Below are positions 52,909 through 60,890 of a stretch of 64,000 nucleotides of DNA, one piece after another; the first letter of the stretch is position 1, and each line of letters starts with the position of its first letter. Both the position numbers and the translations under genes were made by a program. The stretch covers positions 124,001 through 188,000 of the forward strand of contig JAWKIJ010000001.1 of assembly GCA_041394325.1 (NCBI GenBank), read 5' to 3'. Below the pieces are notes generated by a model. The model made no database searches. It was not told where the DNA came from and worked only from the letters and a program-made list of their open reading frames with translations. Origin of the DNA: JAWKIJ01 sp041394325. GTDB taxonomy: Bacteria; Actinomycetota; Acidimicrobiia; Acidimicrobiales; Microtrichaceae.

Positions 52909-54561
52909 TCAGGCGAGACCGGGGTAGTCGATGCCGGTGTCCACGCCCTGAGTCACCTGCGCCCCCTGGCTCGGCTCGGTTCCCCGCCATTGTGAGCACT
53001 CCTTGCCAGTGACGGTTGCCGTGTAGGCAACGCGAGTGCAGGTGGCGATCTGGAAATGGAGGTGGTCGCCGGTGGAGCATCCGGTACTCCCCATACGGCC
53101 AAGCGTCGTGCTCGTCGAGACCGCCTCGCCGACACTCACGCTGATCGAGGATAGGTGTGCGTACGTGGTGTAGTACGTGGTGTTGCCAGAGTCGTGGCGG
53201 ATGGTTACGACGTTACCGTACCCGCCTGGATAGGAGCGGCCCTCGACGGTGCACGTAGCGCCCGCTGGATTGTCAAAGCCTGCGTACACGACGGTGCCCT
53301 TGTGAGCGGCCTTGATCGCGGGCTGGCCTCCCGCCGACAGGTCGATCGCACGCTGTGACTCGGCTCCCAGGTGCCATTGCACCGTACCCGAAACGGTGGA
53401 TGTCACCGGCCAGACGAACCGCTTACTAGACCCGCCCGAGTCGCCGCTTGACGAGTCTCCATTGAAGTCCCCGACCGCGAATACGGCGGGGTTTTCAATG
53501 CACTGCAGCCATGCCGGTCCCCAACCATCGCTCGAACCGTTCGACAACCCGACCTTGAACCGACTCGCCGACGCCTCATACGAAACGATGTCGTCCCGGC
53601 CGTCGTTGTTGAAGTCGCCGACACCAAACGCAGCCGGCTTCTCGACACCCGACAGCCATACCGGCCCCCAACCAAAGCTCGAACCGTTCGACAACCCGAC
53701 CTTGAACCGACTCGCCGACGCCTCATACGAAACGATGTCGTCCCGGCCGTCGTTGTTGAAGTCGCCGACACCAAACGCAGCCGGCTTCTCGACACCCGAC
53801 AGCCATACCGGCCCCCAACCAAAGCTCGAACCGTTCGACAACCCGACCTTGAACCGACTCGCCGACGCCTCATACGAAACGATGTCGTCCCGGCCGTCGT
53901 TGTTGAAGTCGCCGACACCAAACGCAGCCGGCTTCTCGACACCCGACAGCCATACCGGCCCCCAACCAAAGCTCGAACCGTTCGACAACCCGACCTTGAA
54001 CCGACTCGCCGACGCCTCATACGAAACGATGTCGTCCCGGCCGTCGTTGTTGAAGTCGCCGACACCAAACGCAGCCGGCTTCTCGACACCCGACAGCCAT
54101 ACCGGCCCCCAACCAAAGCTCGAACCGTTCGACAACCCGACCTTGAACCGACTCGCCGACGCCTCATACGAAACGATGTCGTCCCGGCCGTCGTTGTTGA
54201 AGTCGCCGACACCAAACGCAGCCGGCTTCTCGACACCCGACAGCCATGCCGGCCCCCAACCAAAGCTCGAACCGTTCGACAACCCGACCTTGAACCGACT
54301 CGCCGACGCCTCATACGAAACGATGTCGTCTCCCACTCCAGTGGCGGGGGCCGGTGGTAGGGCGGCACAGGGAACGCTCGTCGTGGTGGTACTCGAACTC
54401 GTCGTGGTGGTACTCGAGCTCGTCGTGGTGGTACTCGAACTCGTCGTGGTGGTACTCGAGCTCGTCGTGGTGGTACTCGAAGGGTCCCCGATGCCCGGAT
54501 CCGGTGTACAGCCAACCATGGCCAAACCCAGCGACGCCGAAACCGCCCACAGCCTTCGCAT
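52909..54561 (-). CDS. Lipoprotein with six FG-GAP/VCBS repeats and an M23-type peptidase domain
   Basis: 550 residues from an ATG with GGAGGG upstream. Signal peptide and lipobox MVGC, then a Ser/Thr linker of five SSSTTTT units, then six 49-residue repeats (DDIVSYEASASRFKVGL..., ending VGDFNNDGR) with a Ca2+-binding D-x-N-x-D-G-x-D motif. The last repeat is divergent. The C-terminal about 170 residues are an M23 LytM-type domain: AIDLSAGGQPAIKAA, GGYGNVVTIRHDSG, TTYAHLSSISVSVGE and STGDHLHFQIA. The second zinc motif HLH is intact, but the first His of HxxxD is Gln (QRAID), so catalysis is doubtful. It probably binds or trims peptidoglycan. It is flanked by IS remnants on both sides. Confidence 0.85.
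   Translation of the reverse strand: MRRLWAVSASLGLAMVGCTPDPGIGDPSSTTTTSSSTTTTSSSTTTTSSSTTTTSSSTTTTSVPCAALPPAPATGVGDDIVSYEASASRFKVGLSNGSSFGWGPAWLSGVEKPAAFGVGDFNNDGRDDIVSYEASASRFKVGLSNGSSFGWGPVWLSGVEKPAAFGVGDFNNDGRDDIVSYEASASRFKVGLSNGSSFGWGPVWLSGVEKPAAFGVGDFNNDGRDDIVSYEASASRFKVGLSNGSSFGWGPVWLSGVEKPAAFGVGDFNNDGRDDIVSYEASASRFKVGLSNGSSFGWGPVWLSGVEKPAAFGVGDFNNDGRDDIVSYEASASRFKVGLSNGSSDGWGPAWLQCIENPAVFAVGDFNGDSSSGDSGGSSKRFVWPVTSTVSGTVQWHLGAESQRAIDLSAGGQPAIKAAHKGTVVYAGFDNPAGATCTVEGRSYPGGYGNVVTIRHDSGNTTYYTTYAHLSSISVSVGEAVSTSTTLGRMGSTGCSTGDHLHFQIATCTRVAYTATVTGKECSQWRGTEPSQGAQVTQGVDTGIDYPGLA
53455..54330 (-). repeat. Tandem 147-bp repeats (six units) encoding FG-GAP/VCBS modules
   Basis: Units recur every 147 bp (for example CATACGAAACGATGTCGTC at the same phase in each). 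The four central units look identical at the nucleotide level, the outer two differ slightly, and the one nearest the C-terminus differs more. This means recent duplication or gene conversion. The region is prone to copy-number change and to assembly collapse. Confidence 0.9.
54377..54481 (-). repeat. Five 21-bp repeats encoding a SSSTTTT linker
   Basis: On the plus strand CTCGTCGTGGTGGTACTCGA(A/G) is repeated five times without spacer. The units alternate in a single base (GAACTC / GAGCTC). They encode the flexible linker after the lipobox. Confidence 0.9.
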
Positions 54562-54611
54562 TTTTCCCTCCACCATCAGCATCGCCTCGGACCCGAGACG
54601 TTGAGCAGAGG

Positions 54612-54639
54612 ACGATACAACCTCCGTCGGGTCTGTCAG
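54612..54639 (-). promoter_or_regulatory. Candidate promoter of the FG-GAP/M23 gene
   Basis: On the minus strand CTGACA (54639-54634) and TATCGT (54617-54612) lie 16 bp apart, giving a start near 54605, about 44 bases before the ATG. CTGACA matches five of six bases of TTGACA. The -35 box lies at the edge of the IS256 remnant. Confidence 0.4.
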
Positions 54640-54649
54640 GAAATTGGTG

Positions 54650-54800
54650 GAACTGGTCTCGCGTTCGTCGAGCAGATCACACGACGGATCTCGGTCGCAT
54701 AGTCGAGGAACGGCACGCACTCGCGCCACGCCGCGGTCCACACAGATCGGATCGCCGGGTAGCGGTTGCCCCGGATCGTGTGGAACTCATCGAGTCGACG
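54650..54800 (-). pseudogene. IS256 (mutator)-family transposase remnant
   Basis: The minus strand reads EFHTIRGNRYPAIRSVWTAA, then CVPFLDYATEIRRVICSTNA, the conserved C-terminal part of IS256-type transposases (the usual continuation is TTNAIESLN). It is cut off after STNA at about 54655 and has no start. About 50 codons remain, so the piece is inert. Confidence 0.65.
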
Positions 54801-55059
54801 CCGTCGAGGCGACGCCGGCCCTTCCGCACCGTCTGGGGGTTCGAAGCCGCCATCGCGATCGGCAGGACGCCCGGGCCGACAAGGTGATTGCCGTGCGCGT
54901 GCCGGCTCGACGCCGCCGACCGGACCCGACGGCCCAGTCGTCGCGAACCGGATCGGACCGTGATCTCGGGCCGTTCGACCCCTTGATCGACCGCCTCCCC
55001 ACCTGCACCTTCAACCGTCCGTCCCAACGACGGACAGGCGGAACGGAAGGCACCCGGCG
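54801..55059. other. Unassigned upstream region of the tad operon
   Basis: 259 bp. No convincing coding region, RNA or repeat seen on either strand. It must contain the promoter for the tad operon unless that lies further upstream. I could not pick a -35/-10 pair. The start of tadA is preceded by GGAAGG. Confidence 0.35.
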
Positions 55060-56420
55060 ATGTTCACGGTCGCGACCGACAATCACGGCGACACGCCCCT
55101 CGCACAGATCGAGCACGCCGTACAGGAACGCGCCAAGGCGTCGCGCCTCGACCTCCACCAACCCGACGGACTCGACGCGCTCCGCGCGCTGATCGTCGAG
55201 GAGATCACCCGCTGGGACGACGACGTCCGCCGCGGCACCCGCGCCGTACGCCTTGCCGACCCCGACGGCCTCGCAGCCCGCGCCTTCCGAAACCTGGCCG
55301 AACACGGACCCCTCACCGAGCTCCTCGCCGACGACGACGTGTGGGAGATCATGATCAACGCCCCGTCGGAGATCTTCGTCAAACGCCACCGCGGCCCCAA
55401 CGGCTACCACCACGAGGCGTTCGAGGACGACGACCACGTCGTGCGGACCCTCACGAAGATCCTCGACGAGTCCTCCACCAGCCACCGCAAGCTCGACCCC
55501 ACCGAAGGCCTCCAGGACGCCCAACTCGACACCGGAGCACGCCTGCACATCGTGCACGGCGACCTCGCCGCGGCGGGCACCTGATCGTCAACATCCGCAA
55601 GTTCACCGGCAGCGGATTCCACCGCCTCGACGAACTCGTCGAACGCGACATGCTCACCCCCGACGTCGCGCGCTTCCTCACCGCGTGTGTGAAGGCCCGT
55701 GCCTCGATTGTCTTCGCCGGCGCCCCCGGATCGGGAAAGACCACGCTGCTGTCGTGCTGCGCCGCAGAGCTCGACCCCGAACTGCGGGTCGTCATCGCCG
55801 AGGAGGTCTTCGAAGCCGACGTCCCCGTCGCCAACCTCGCCAGCCTCCAGACCCGACCCGCCCGAGCGGACCGCGATGCGATCGATCTCCGTCGGCTCGT
55901 CGCCGGCTTCCTCCGCATGGCACCCGACATCGCCATCGTCGGCGAAGTCCGCGACCGCGAAGCGCTGCCCCTGCTGTTGACGCTCAGCTCGGGGGTCAAG
56001 GGGTACACGACAATCCACTCCGGCTCGGCGCGACAGGCCCTCACCCGACTCCGCTTCGTATGCCAGATCGGCTCGGATCTCCCGTTGAGCGCACTCAACA
56101 CACTGGTGAGCGAGGCCGTCGACGTGGTCGTGCACGCCGAGCGCGGTCGAGACGGGCCTCGGGTGACCGGTGTGGTCGCCGTCGAGGATCTCGTCGCCGG
56201 AGTGGACTCCACCCAGTTCACCATCACCGAGGTGTTCGCCCGCCGGACCGTTCGTGATCCCCTCCAACCGACGGGCAGTGTCCCCTCCCGGCTCGCGTCG
56301 CTGTTCGACAAGGCGGGCCTCGACCTGGGCGACTACCTCCGCGATCGCACCGAGTCCAATGCCAACGGCGACGACGGCCGCCCGGCGGTACCGTCGCCGG
56401 GCGGCCGAAGGGCGGCCTGA
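55060..56420 (+). pseudogene. tadA: TadA/CpaF secretion ATPase of the Tad pilus, one frame break
   Basis: About 453 residues when one G is restored in GGG at 55577 (DLAAAGHLIVNIRKF). N-terminal helical part, then LLADDDVWEIMINAP, the CpaF signature. The ATPase core has Walker A FAGAPGSGKTTLLSCC, Asp box VIAEEVFEADVP, Walker B MAPDIAIVGEVRDREA, and His box GVKGYTTIHSGSARQAL. It is the motor that powers pilin extrusion by hexamer rotation at the inner face of the membrane. It is followed by tadB after 2 bp. The break is almost surely a sequence error. Confidence 0.88.
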
Positions 56421-56422
56421 CG

Positions 56423-57310
56423 GTGACCGGGATGGCGCTGGGCGTCGTCGCCGCGTTCGGGACCTACCTGCTCTACAGCGCGGTGGCCACCTGGTGGACC
56501 GGGGCCACCCCGGTGCCCCGCCGCCACCGCCCGCAACACCGGACCGTCCAGAGGCGGTTCGTGCGTTGGATGGGACAGGCCGGGCTCGGAGACGTCCGAC
56601 CGTCCGAGTTCGTGGGGGTCTCCGCGCTGCTCGCCGTGTTGGGTGCCGGAATCGGCGCGGCGCTGTTCGGCGGCGTCCTCCCCGCGTTGGGTGTCGCAGC
56701 GTTCTGTGCGACCACTCCGGGCGCGTCCTACCGGGTGCGGCGGGCCAACCGTCTGGCGGCCGCCCACGATGCCTGGCCCCACATGATCGAGGAGATCCGG
56801 GTCCTCACCGGTGCGGCCGGCCGGTCGATCCCCCAGGCACTCATCGAAGTGGGTCTGCGAGGACCGGAGGAGCTGCGTGGAGCCTTCGAGGCGGGACAAC
56901 GCGAATGGCGACTGTCTACCGACTTCGAACGCACCGTCGCCACGATCTGCGACCAACTGGCCGACCCGACCGCGGACGCCGCCTGTGAGACGCTGCTCGT
57001 CGCGCACGAAGTCGGTGGATCGGATCTGGACCGCCGCCTCGGCGAACTGGCCGAGGATCGTCGTGCCGACAACCTCGGACGCAAGGATGCCCGCTCCAAG
57101 CAGGCCGGTGTGCGATTCGCCCGCCGCTTCGTCGTCGCGGTGCCCCTGGGCATGGCGTTGGCCGGCATGTCGCTCGGCGACGGACGCGCCGCCTACGGGA
57201 CCGCCACGGGCCAGATCCTCGTCGCCGTGGGGATCGGGCTGGTTGCGGTGTGCTGGCTGTGGTCGGGGAGGATGCTGCGCCTGCCCCGGGAACAGCGGGT
57301 GTTCGCATGA
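56423..57310 (+). CDS. tadB: TadB-like type II secretion F-domain membrane protein
   Basis: 295 residues from a GTG. Helix LGVVAAFGTYLLYSAVATWW, a cytosolic stretch, helix VSALLAVLGAGIGAALFGGV, then the T2SSF domain: AWPHMIEEIRVLTGAAGRSI, ALIEVGLRGPEELRGAF, DPTADAACETLLVAHEVGG, and C-terminal helices FVVAVPLGMALAGMSLG and ILVAVGIGLVAVCWLWSG. It forms the membrane platform with TadC. The start is 2 bp after tadA and the stop overlaps tadC by 4 bp. Confidence 0.88.
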   Translation: MTGMALGVVAAFGTYLLYSAVATWWTGATPVPRRHRPQHRTVQRRFVRWMGQAGLGDVRPSEFVGVSALLAVLGAGIGAALFGGVLPALGVAAFCATTPGASYRVRRANRLAAAHDAWPHMIEEIRVLTGAAGRSIPQALIEVGLRGPEELRGAFEAGQREWRLSTDFERTVATICDQLADPTADAACETLLVAHEVGGSDLDRRLGELAEDRRADNLGRKDARSKQAGVRFARRFVVAVPLGMALAGMSLGDGRAAYGTATGQILVAVGIGLVAVCWLWSGRMLRLPREQRVFA

Positions 57311-58971
57311 TCGACCCGCCGATGCTGGCGCTCAGCGCGTTGACGATGTGGGTCGGCACGACGCTCCTGCTCGCCGAACTGCGATGGTTCCGCCTCGCGC
57401 CCCTCACCGAACGCCTCCGGCCCTACACGCCGTCGGGCATGCACAGGGGCTCGCCGACCGGCGTGTGGAGCGCGGCGTCGATCCGAGACGTGCTCGGCCC
57501 ACTCGCAACCACGTTGGGCTCGCGGCTCGCACACCTGGTCGGGGTCAACGAGGACCTCGCATTGCGCCTCGAACGGACCGGGTCGGGTATCGACGCGAGT
57601 GCGTTCCGGTTGCGTCAGGGCGCCTGGGCGCTGGTCGCGCTCGGCGCGACCGCGGTGCTCGGCCTCCTCACAGACCTTCCCTTCGGTGTCGCCGTCGCGA
57701 TGACCGTCTCCGCCCCGCTGCTCGTGTTCCTCCTGTTCGAACAGCACGTCACCGCCGAATCGCAACGCTGGCAACAGATCGTCACCCTCGAGCTACCGGT
57801 CGTCATCGAGCAGCTCGGGATGCTGTTGTCGTCGGGCTACTCGCTCGGTGCCGCCATCGGGCGCATCGGCCAACGCGGCCGGGGGCTGTGCGCACGGGAG
57901 CTCCGGGTCGTCTCCCGACGCATCCGCCAGGGCGTCGGCGAGGTCCAGGCGCTGCGCGAGTGGGCGGAGCGCAGCGACATCACCGCCGTCGACCGCCTGG
58001 TGAGCGTGCTCGCCCTCAACTGGGAAGCGGGAGATCTCGGGGCGTTGATATCGGCGGAGGCGCGAGCCGTCCGGCGGGAGGTGCAACGCACCCAGGTCGA
58101 GATCATCGAACGACGCGCCCAACAGGTGTGGATCCCCGTGACCGTCGCGACCCTGCTGCCCGGCGTGATCTTCATGGCCGTCCCCTTCATCGACGCGATG
58201 GGCAAGCTCACCGGCCGCGGATCGGGCTCCGTACTCAACACCAGTCCACCATCACCAAGGAGCCGTCATGGCCGTCACCTTCACCGTCATCGCCCTGAAC
58301 GCGTGGGCAACCACGCGCAACCGGATCGGAACCCGCTTCGACGAGCGCGGCGAAGGCGTCATCTCGACCGCGATCGCCGTGCTGATCATCGCGTTCCTCG
58401 GGGTGGCGATGTGGGCCGGATTCAAGACCATCTTCAGCGATGCCGCGGACACCACCAGCCAACAGGTGAAGCTGATCGGAAAGTGAACGACGTGCGCGAC
58501 GCCCGACGTGGGACCCACCTCGCGACTCGTCTTCGGCCGTGCCGTGCGCCGTACCACCGGGCGACGGATCGGCGCGGCACCGAGCACGGCAGCGGGACGT
58601 TGTCGACCACGTTCGGCGTGGGCGTGTTCCTGCTGCTCCTGATGTTCGCGTCGCACGTCCTGTTGAACCTGTGGATCATGAGCCAGGTGGACACCGTCGC
58701 CCACGACGCGGCGGTCGACGTCGCCGTCTCCGGCGCGTCCGGAGCGTCGCTCTCGGCCGTGCAGGCGGCTGCGATCCACGAGGCCCGCACCGCGCTCGGC
58801 TCCTACGGCTCGACGGTGCTACTGGACTTCTCCGAGTCCCGCGACGACCGGGTCGCCCTCAGGGTCAGGGCTCCGGGGATCGACTTGTTACCTCTGGGAC
58901 TGTCGGCCGCGACGGGCATCGGCCGGATGGATCGGACCATCGTGGTCGAGCGCGAGGTGCCGGATCCGTGA
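57307..58971 (+). CDS. tadC: TadC-like platform protein; frame stays open through to the next pseudopilin
   Basis: Residues 1 to about 315 are a T2SSF-domain protein like TadB: helices LALSALTMWVGTTLLLA, GAWALVALGATAVLGLLTD, then ELPVVIEQLGMLLSSGYSLG, LREWAERSDITAVDRLVSVL and the C-terminal helix VTVATLLPGVIFMAVPFI ending near 58220. After that the frame contains no stop until 58971. It reads Arg-rich nonsense across the pilin gene, then in phase the TadE-like gene. Either a stop was lost to an indel near 58230-58300, or the overlap is natural. The real TadC probably ends close to 58260. Confidence 0.7.
   Translation: MIDPPMLALSALTMWVGTTLLLAELRWFRLAPLTERLRPYTPSGMHRGSPTGVWSAASIRDVLGPLATTLGSRLAHLVGVNEDLALRLERTGSGIDASAFRLRQGAWALVALGATAVLGLLTDLPFGVAVAMTVSAPLLVFLLFEQHVTAESQRWQQIVTLELPVVIEQLGMLLSSGYSLGAAIGRIGQRGRGLCARELRVVSRRIRQGVGEVQALREWAERSDITAVDRLVSVLALNWEAGDLGALISAEARAVRREVQRTQVEIIERRAQQVWIPVTVATLLPGVIFMAVPFIDAMGKLTGRGSGSVLNTSPPSPRSRHGRHLHRHRPERVGNHAQPDRNPLRRARRRRHLDRDRRADHRVPRGGDVGRIQDHLQRCRGHHQPTGEADRKVNDVRDARRGTHLATRLRPCRAPYHRATDRRGTEHGSGTLSTTFGVGVFLLLLMFASHVLLNLWIMSQVDTVAHDAAVDVAVSGASGASLSAVQAAAIHEARTALGSYGSTVLLDFSESRDDRVALRVRAPGIDLLPLGLSAATGIGRMDRTIVVEREVPDP
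58268..58486 (+). CDS. Flp/TadE-type small pilin-like protein
   Basis: 72 residues; ATG 5 bp after AAGGAG. It has a short basic head (TRNRIGTRF), then DERGEGVISTAIAVLIIAFL with Glu/Gly at the head of the hydrophobic helix, as in type IVb prepilins cut by a TadV peptidase. A short tail ends DTTSQQVKLIGK. It sits between tadC and the TadE-like genes, where the major Flp pilin is expected. Its stop overlaps the GTG of the next gene (GTGA). Confidence 0.75.
   Translation: MAVTFTVIALNAWATTRNRIGTRFDERGEGVISTAIAVLIIAFLGVAMWAGFKTIFSDAADTTSQQVKLIGK
58483..58971 (+). CDS. TadE-like pseudopilin
   Basis: 162 residues from a GTG overlapping the pilin stop. An Arg-rich cytosolic start is followed by one helix (FGVGVFLLLLMFASHVLLNLW) and an extracytoplasmic domain with VDTVAHDAAVDVAVSGAS and ALRVRAPGIDLL, the pattern of TadE/TadF minor pilins. 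It is in the same frame as tadC, but the GTGA coupling supports separate initiation. Its own stop overlaps the following GTG. Confidence 0.7.
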   Translation: MNDVRDARRGTHLATRLRPCRAPYHRATDRRGTEHGSGTLSTTFGVGVFLLLLMFASHVLLNLWIMSQVDTVAHDAAVDVAVSGASGASLSAVQAAAIHEARTALGSYGSTVLLDFSESRDDRVALRVRAPGIDLLPLGLSAATGIGRMDRTIVVEREVPDP

Positions 58972-59477
58972 GCACCTTCGACACGTCGAGGCGGTGCCCC
59001 ACGGGGCGGTCGGGTCGACGCCGGGTCCGCCGGTGCGACGAGTCCGGCCAGGCGGCAGGGCTCGAGACCGTCCCGATGGGTGTGCTCGTATTCGTGACAG
59101 GTGTGTTGTTGGCCGTGAACGCCTGGGCGGTGGTCGACACGCGCACCGGACTCGACTCTGCGGCGTACAGCTATCTGCGCGCGTACACCGCGGCCTCCAC
59201 CCGCGGCGAGGCCGTCGCCGCGGGTATCGCTGCGGCGACGGCCTCGATGGGTGGGCGCACCGCGACCACCCGTCTGCGCATCGAGGCACCGGCCGAGCCG
59301 TTCGGCCCATGCCTTCCGGCGACGGTGACGCTCCGAATGACCGTTCCCGCCGTTCGCGTGCCCTTCCTCGGAACCCTCGGAGAGACGACCGTGACCGCGA
59401 CCGAGACGGACATGGTGCAGCCCTACGGGCGCGCCCGACCCGACCAGCCCGAACAGGAGTCGCCGTGTCCACGATGA
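58968..59477 (+). CDS. TadE/TadF-like pseudopilin
   Basis: 169 residues, GTGA-coupled to the previous gene. Basic head ending CDESGQAAGLETVPMGVLVF, the (E/D)xGxxxxE-type pseudopilin leader, then helix MGVLVFVTGVLLAVNAW. The outer part (VDTRTGLDSAAYSYLRAYTA, TLRMTVPAVRVPFLG) is TadE-like. Expected to be a minor pilin or assembly factor at the membrane. Next gene begins inside its end. Confidence 0.7.
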   Translation: MSTFDTSRRCPTGRSGRRRVRRCDESGQAAGLETVPMGVLVFVTGVLLAVNAWAVVDTRTGLDSAAYSYLRAYTAASTRGEAVAAGIAAATASMGGRTATTRLRIEAPAEPFGPCLPATVTLRMTVPAVRVPFLGTLGETTVTATETDMVQPYGRARPDQPEQESPCPR

Positions 59478-59953
59478 GGACCCGCAGCAGCAGCAGAGCC
59501 GCCGTCCCGCGCCGGGCACCTCACCGCCGGCACCGCGACCCCGATCGCTCGTCGACGCTGCTGCTGTTCCCCGCAGGAGTCGTAGTGGTGCTGATGCTCG
59601 CCTCGATAGCCGTGGACACCTCGGCCGTGTTCCTCGCGCAACGCCAGCTCCGTCGAGCGTGCGCGCAGGCGGCCGATGACGCGGTGACCGCGCTCGACGT
59701 CGCCGCGTTGCGCCGCAACGGCGACACCCGGCTCGACGTCGACACCGCCCGCCGGATCGTACGCCTCCACCTCGCGACCTCGACGCTCGTCGCGCACCTC
59801 GACGGCGAGCCACGGATCACCGTCGACCCCGACGCCGCGACCGTCGACATCGTCGCCACCGGGACCGTCCGGCCCGTCTTCGGCCGAGGGGTCGGCCTCG
59901 GAGACCGGAAGGTGACCGCCCACGTCCGAGGGAGGCTCACCGACCGTGACTGA
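59465..59953 (+). CDS. TadG/Rv3660-locus-like pseudopilin
   Basis: 162 residues. The GTG at 59465 has AGGAG five bases upstream; an ATG at 59474 overlaps the previous stop (ATGA) and is the alternative. Basic head, helix LLLFPAGVVVVLMLASIAVD, then TSAVFLAQRQLRRACAQAADDAVTALD, the TadG-type post-helix stretch, and a beta-rich end. Likely a minor component tethering the pilus to the envelope. It overlaps the start of the kinase-like gene by 8 bp. Confidence 0.72.
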   Translation: MSTMRTRSSSRAAVPRRAPHRRHRDPDRSSTLLLFPAGVVVVLMLASIAVDTSAVFLAQRQLRRACAQAADDAVTALDVAALRRNGDTRLDVDTARRIVRLHLATSTLVAHLDGEPRITVDPDAATVDIVATGTVRPVFGRGVGLGDRKVTAHVRGRLTDRD

Positions 59954-60890
59954 GCACACCACCGCTCCACTGCCCCCGAGGACGCTCGGCCACGCCGTCG
60001 CGGTGGAACGCATCCACCGCGACGGCGTCGCGCTGGTCACGAAGACCGCGTACGGGCGAGCGGCCGTGGCACGGCTCGAGCACGAAGCGCGGGTGCTCCA
60101 CTCGATCGGTCACCCCGACGTCGTCGAGATCCTCCGCTTCGAACCGATGGCTGACACGGCGGTTCTCACGATGCTCGACGCGGGCGATTCCACCCTCGAG
60201 GACCACGAGGTGGCGGACCTGTCGGCCGCCGCGATCGTGGCTCGATCGCTGATCCGTACCCTCGACGAGTTGCACGGGCTCGGATGGCTCCACGGCAACC
60301 TGACCGCCGAGCACTGCGTCGTCACCGCACGGCGCCGCGTGGTGTTGTGCTCGTTCGGCTCGTCGCGCCACGCCGAGTCGACCGGCTCTCGTCGGACGGA
60401 GGAGCGCCGGAGCGTGCACGACCTCGTCGTGACGCTGCTCGCCAGCGTCCCCGAACCGACCGCCCGGCGGTCCCGCGCCCGGCACCGCCGGACGATCCGG
60501 CGTCTCGCAGGGATTCGGCCGGGTGATCTGTCCTCACTCGACGCCGTGCTCCGCTCCGTGATCGAAGGGCCCGCCCGGCCTTCCGGTGCCGTGGGCCCCG
60601 ACCCGGGCACGGCGACCCACTCGGCCGTCGCCGACCGGATGCGACCAACGCGACGTCGCCCGCCCCCACACCTCGGGGACCCGGCCGATCCGGGACGCCC
60701 GGACCTCGCCGGACACCGTCGCGCACCGGTGGCATCGTTCGGGCGTTCGCGGCGTTGCTCACCCTGCTCGCCGCCGCGTTCACGCTCGGTCACCTCGGCG
60801 GACCGCTCGGGCTGCGCACCACCGCCGGGGTGGCTCGCACCGACGACTGGCCCGCCCAGATCGTCGTCGCCTTGCAGATGCTCCGGATAG
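59946..60890 (+). CDS. Protein-kinase-like (pseudokinase) protein; reliable part ends near 60640
   Basis: GTG start. Residues about 10-200 have a Ser/Thr kinase-like fold: Lys in VALVTKTAYG, Glu in LEHEARVLHSIGHPDVVEIL, then WLHGNLTAEHCVV at the catalytic loop and VVLCSFGSSRHA at the DFG position. The HRD Asp is Asn and the DFG Asp is Ser, so phosphotransfer is unlikely. After about residue 230 the frame turns into Arg/Pro-rich sequence, while a membrane segment and LysM domain continue in another frame. The two are therefore probably one protein split by an indel between 60640 and 60740. It is the last part of the tad operon and overlaps the TadG-like gene. Confidence 0.6.
   Translation: MTEHTTAPLPPRTLGHAVAVERIHRDGVALVTKTAYGRAAVARLEHEARVLHSIGHPDVVEILRFEPMADTAVLTMLDAGDSTLEDHEVADLSAAAIVARSLIRTLDELHGLGWLHGNLTAEHCVVTARRRVVLCSFGSSRHAESTGSRRTEERRSVHDLVVTLLASVPEPTARRSRARHRRTIRRLAGIRPGDLSSLDAVLRSVIEGPARPSGAVGPDPGTATHSAVADRMRPTRRRPPPHLGDPADPGRPDLAGHRRAPVASFGRSRRCSPCSPPRSRSVTSADRSGCAPPPGWLAPTTGPPRSSSPCRCSG

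Noticed and set aside
53455..54330. Regular repeats considered as a CRISPR array
   Set aside because: Units are 147 bp, contiguous, coding and without spacers; no cas genes are present.
53312..54604. Long open frame of 430 codons antisense to the FG-GAP repeats
   Set aside because: It is a mirror of the tandem repeats, with no independent start, domain or codon bias; the minus-strand lipoprotein explains the region.
55560..55600. Programmed frameshift in tadA
   Set aside because: No slippery site or stimulatory structure is apparent, and the same missing-G pattern is seen in many unrelated genes here, so sequence error is simpler.
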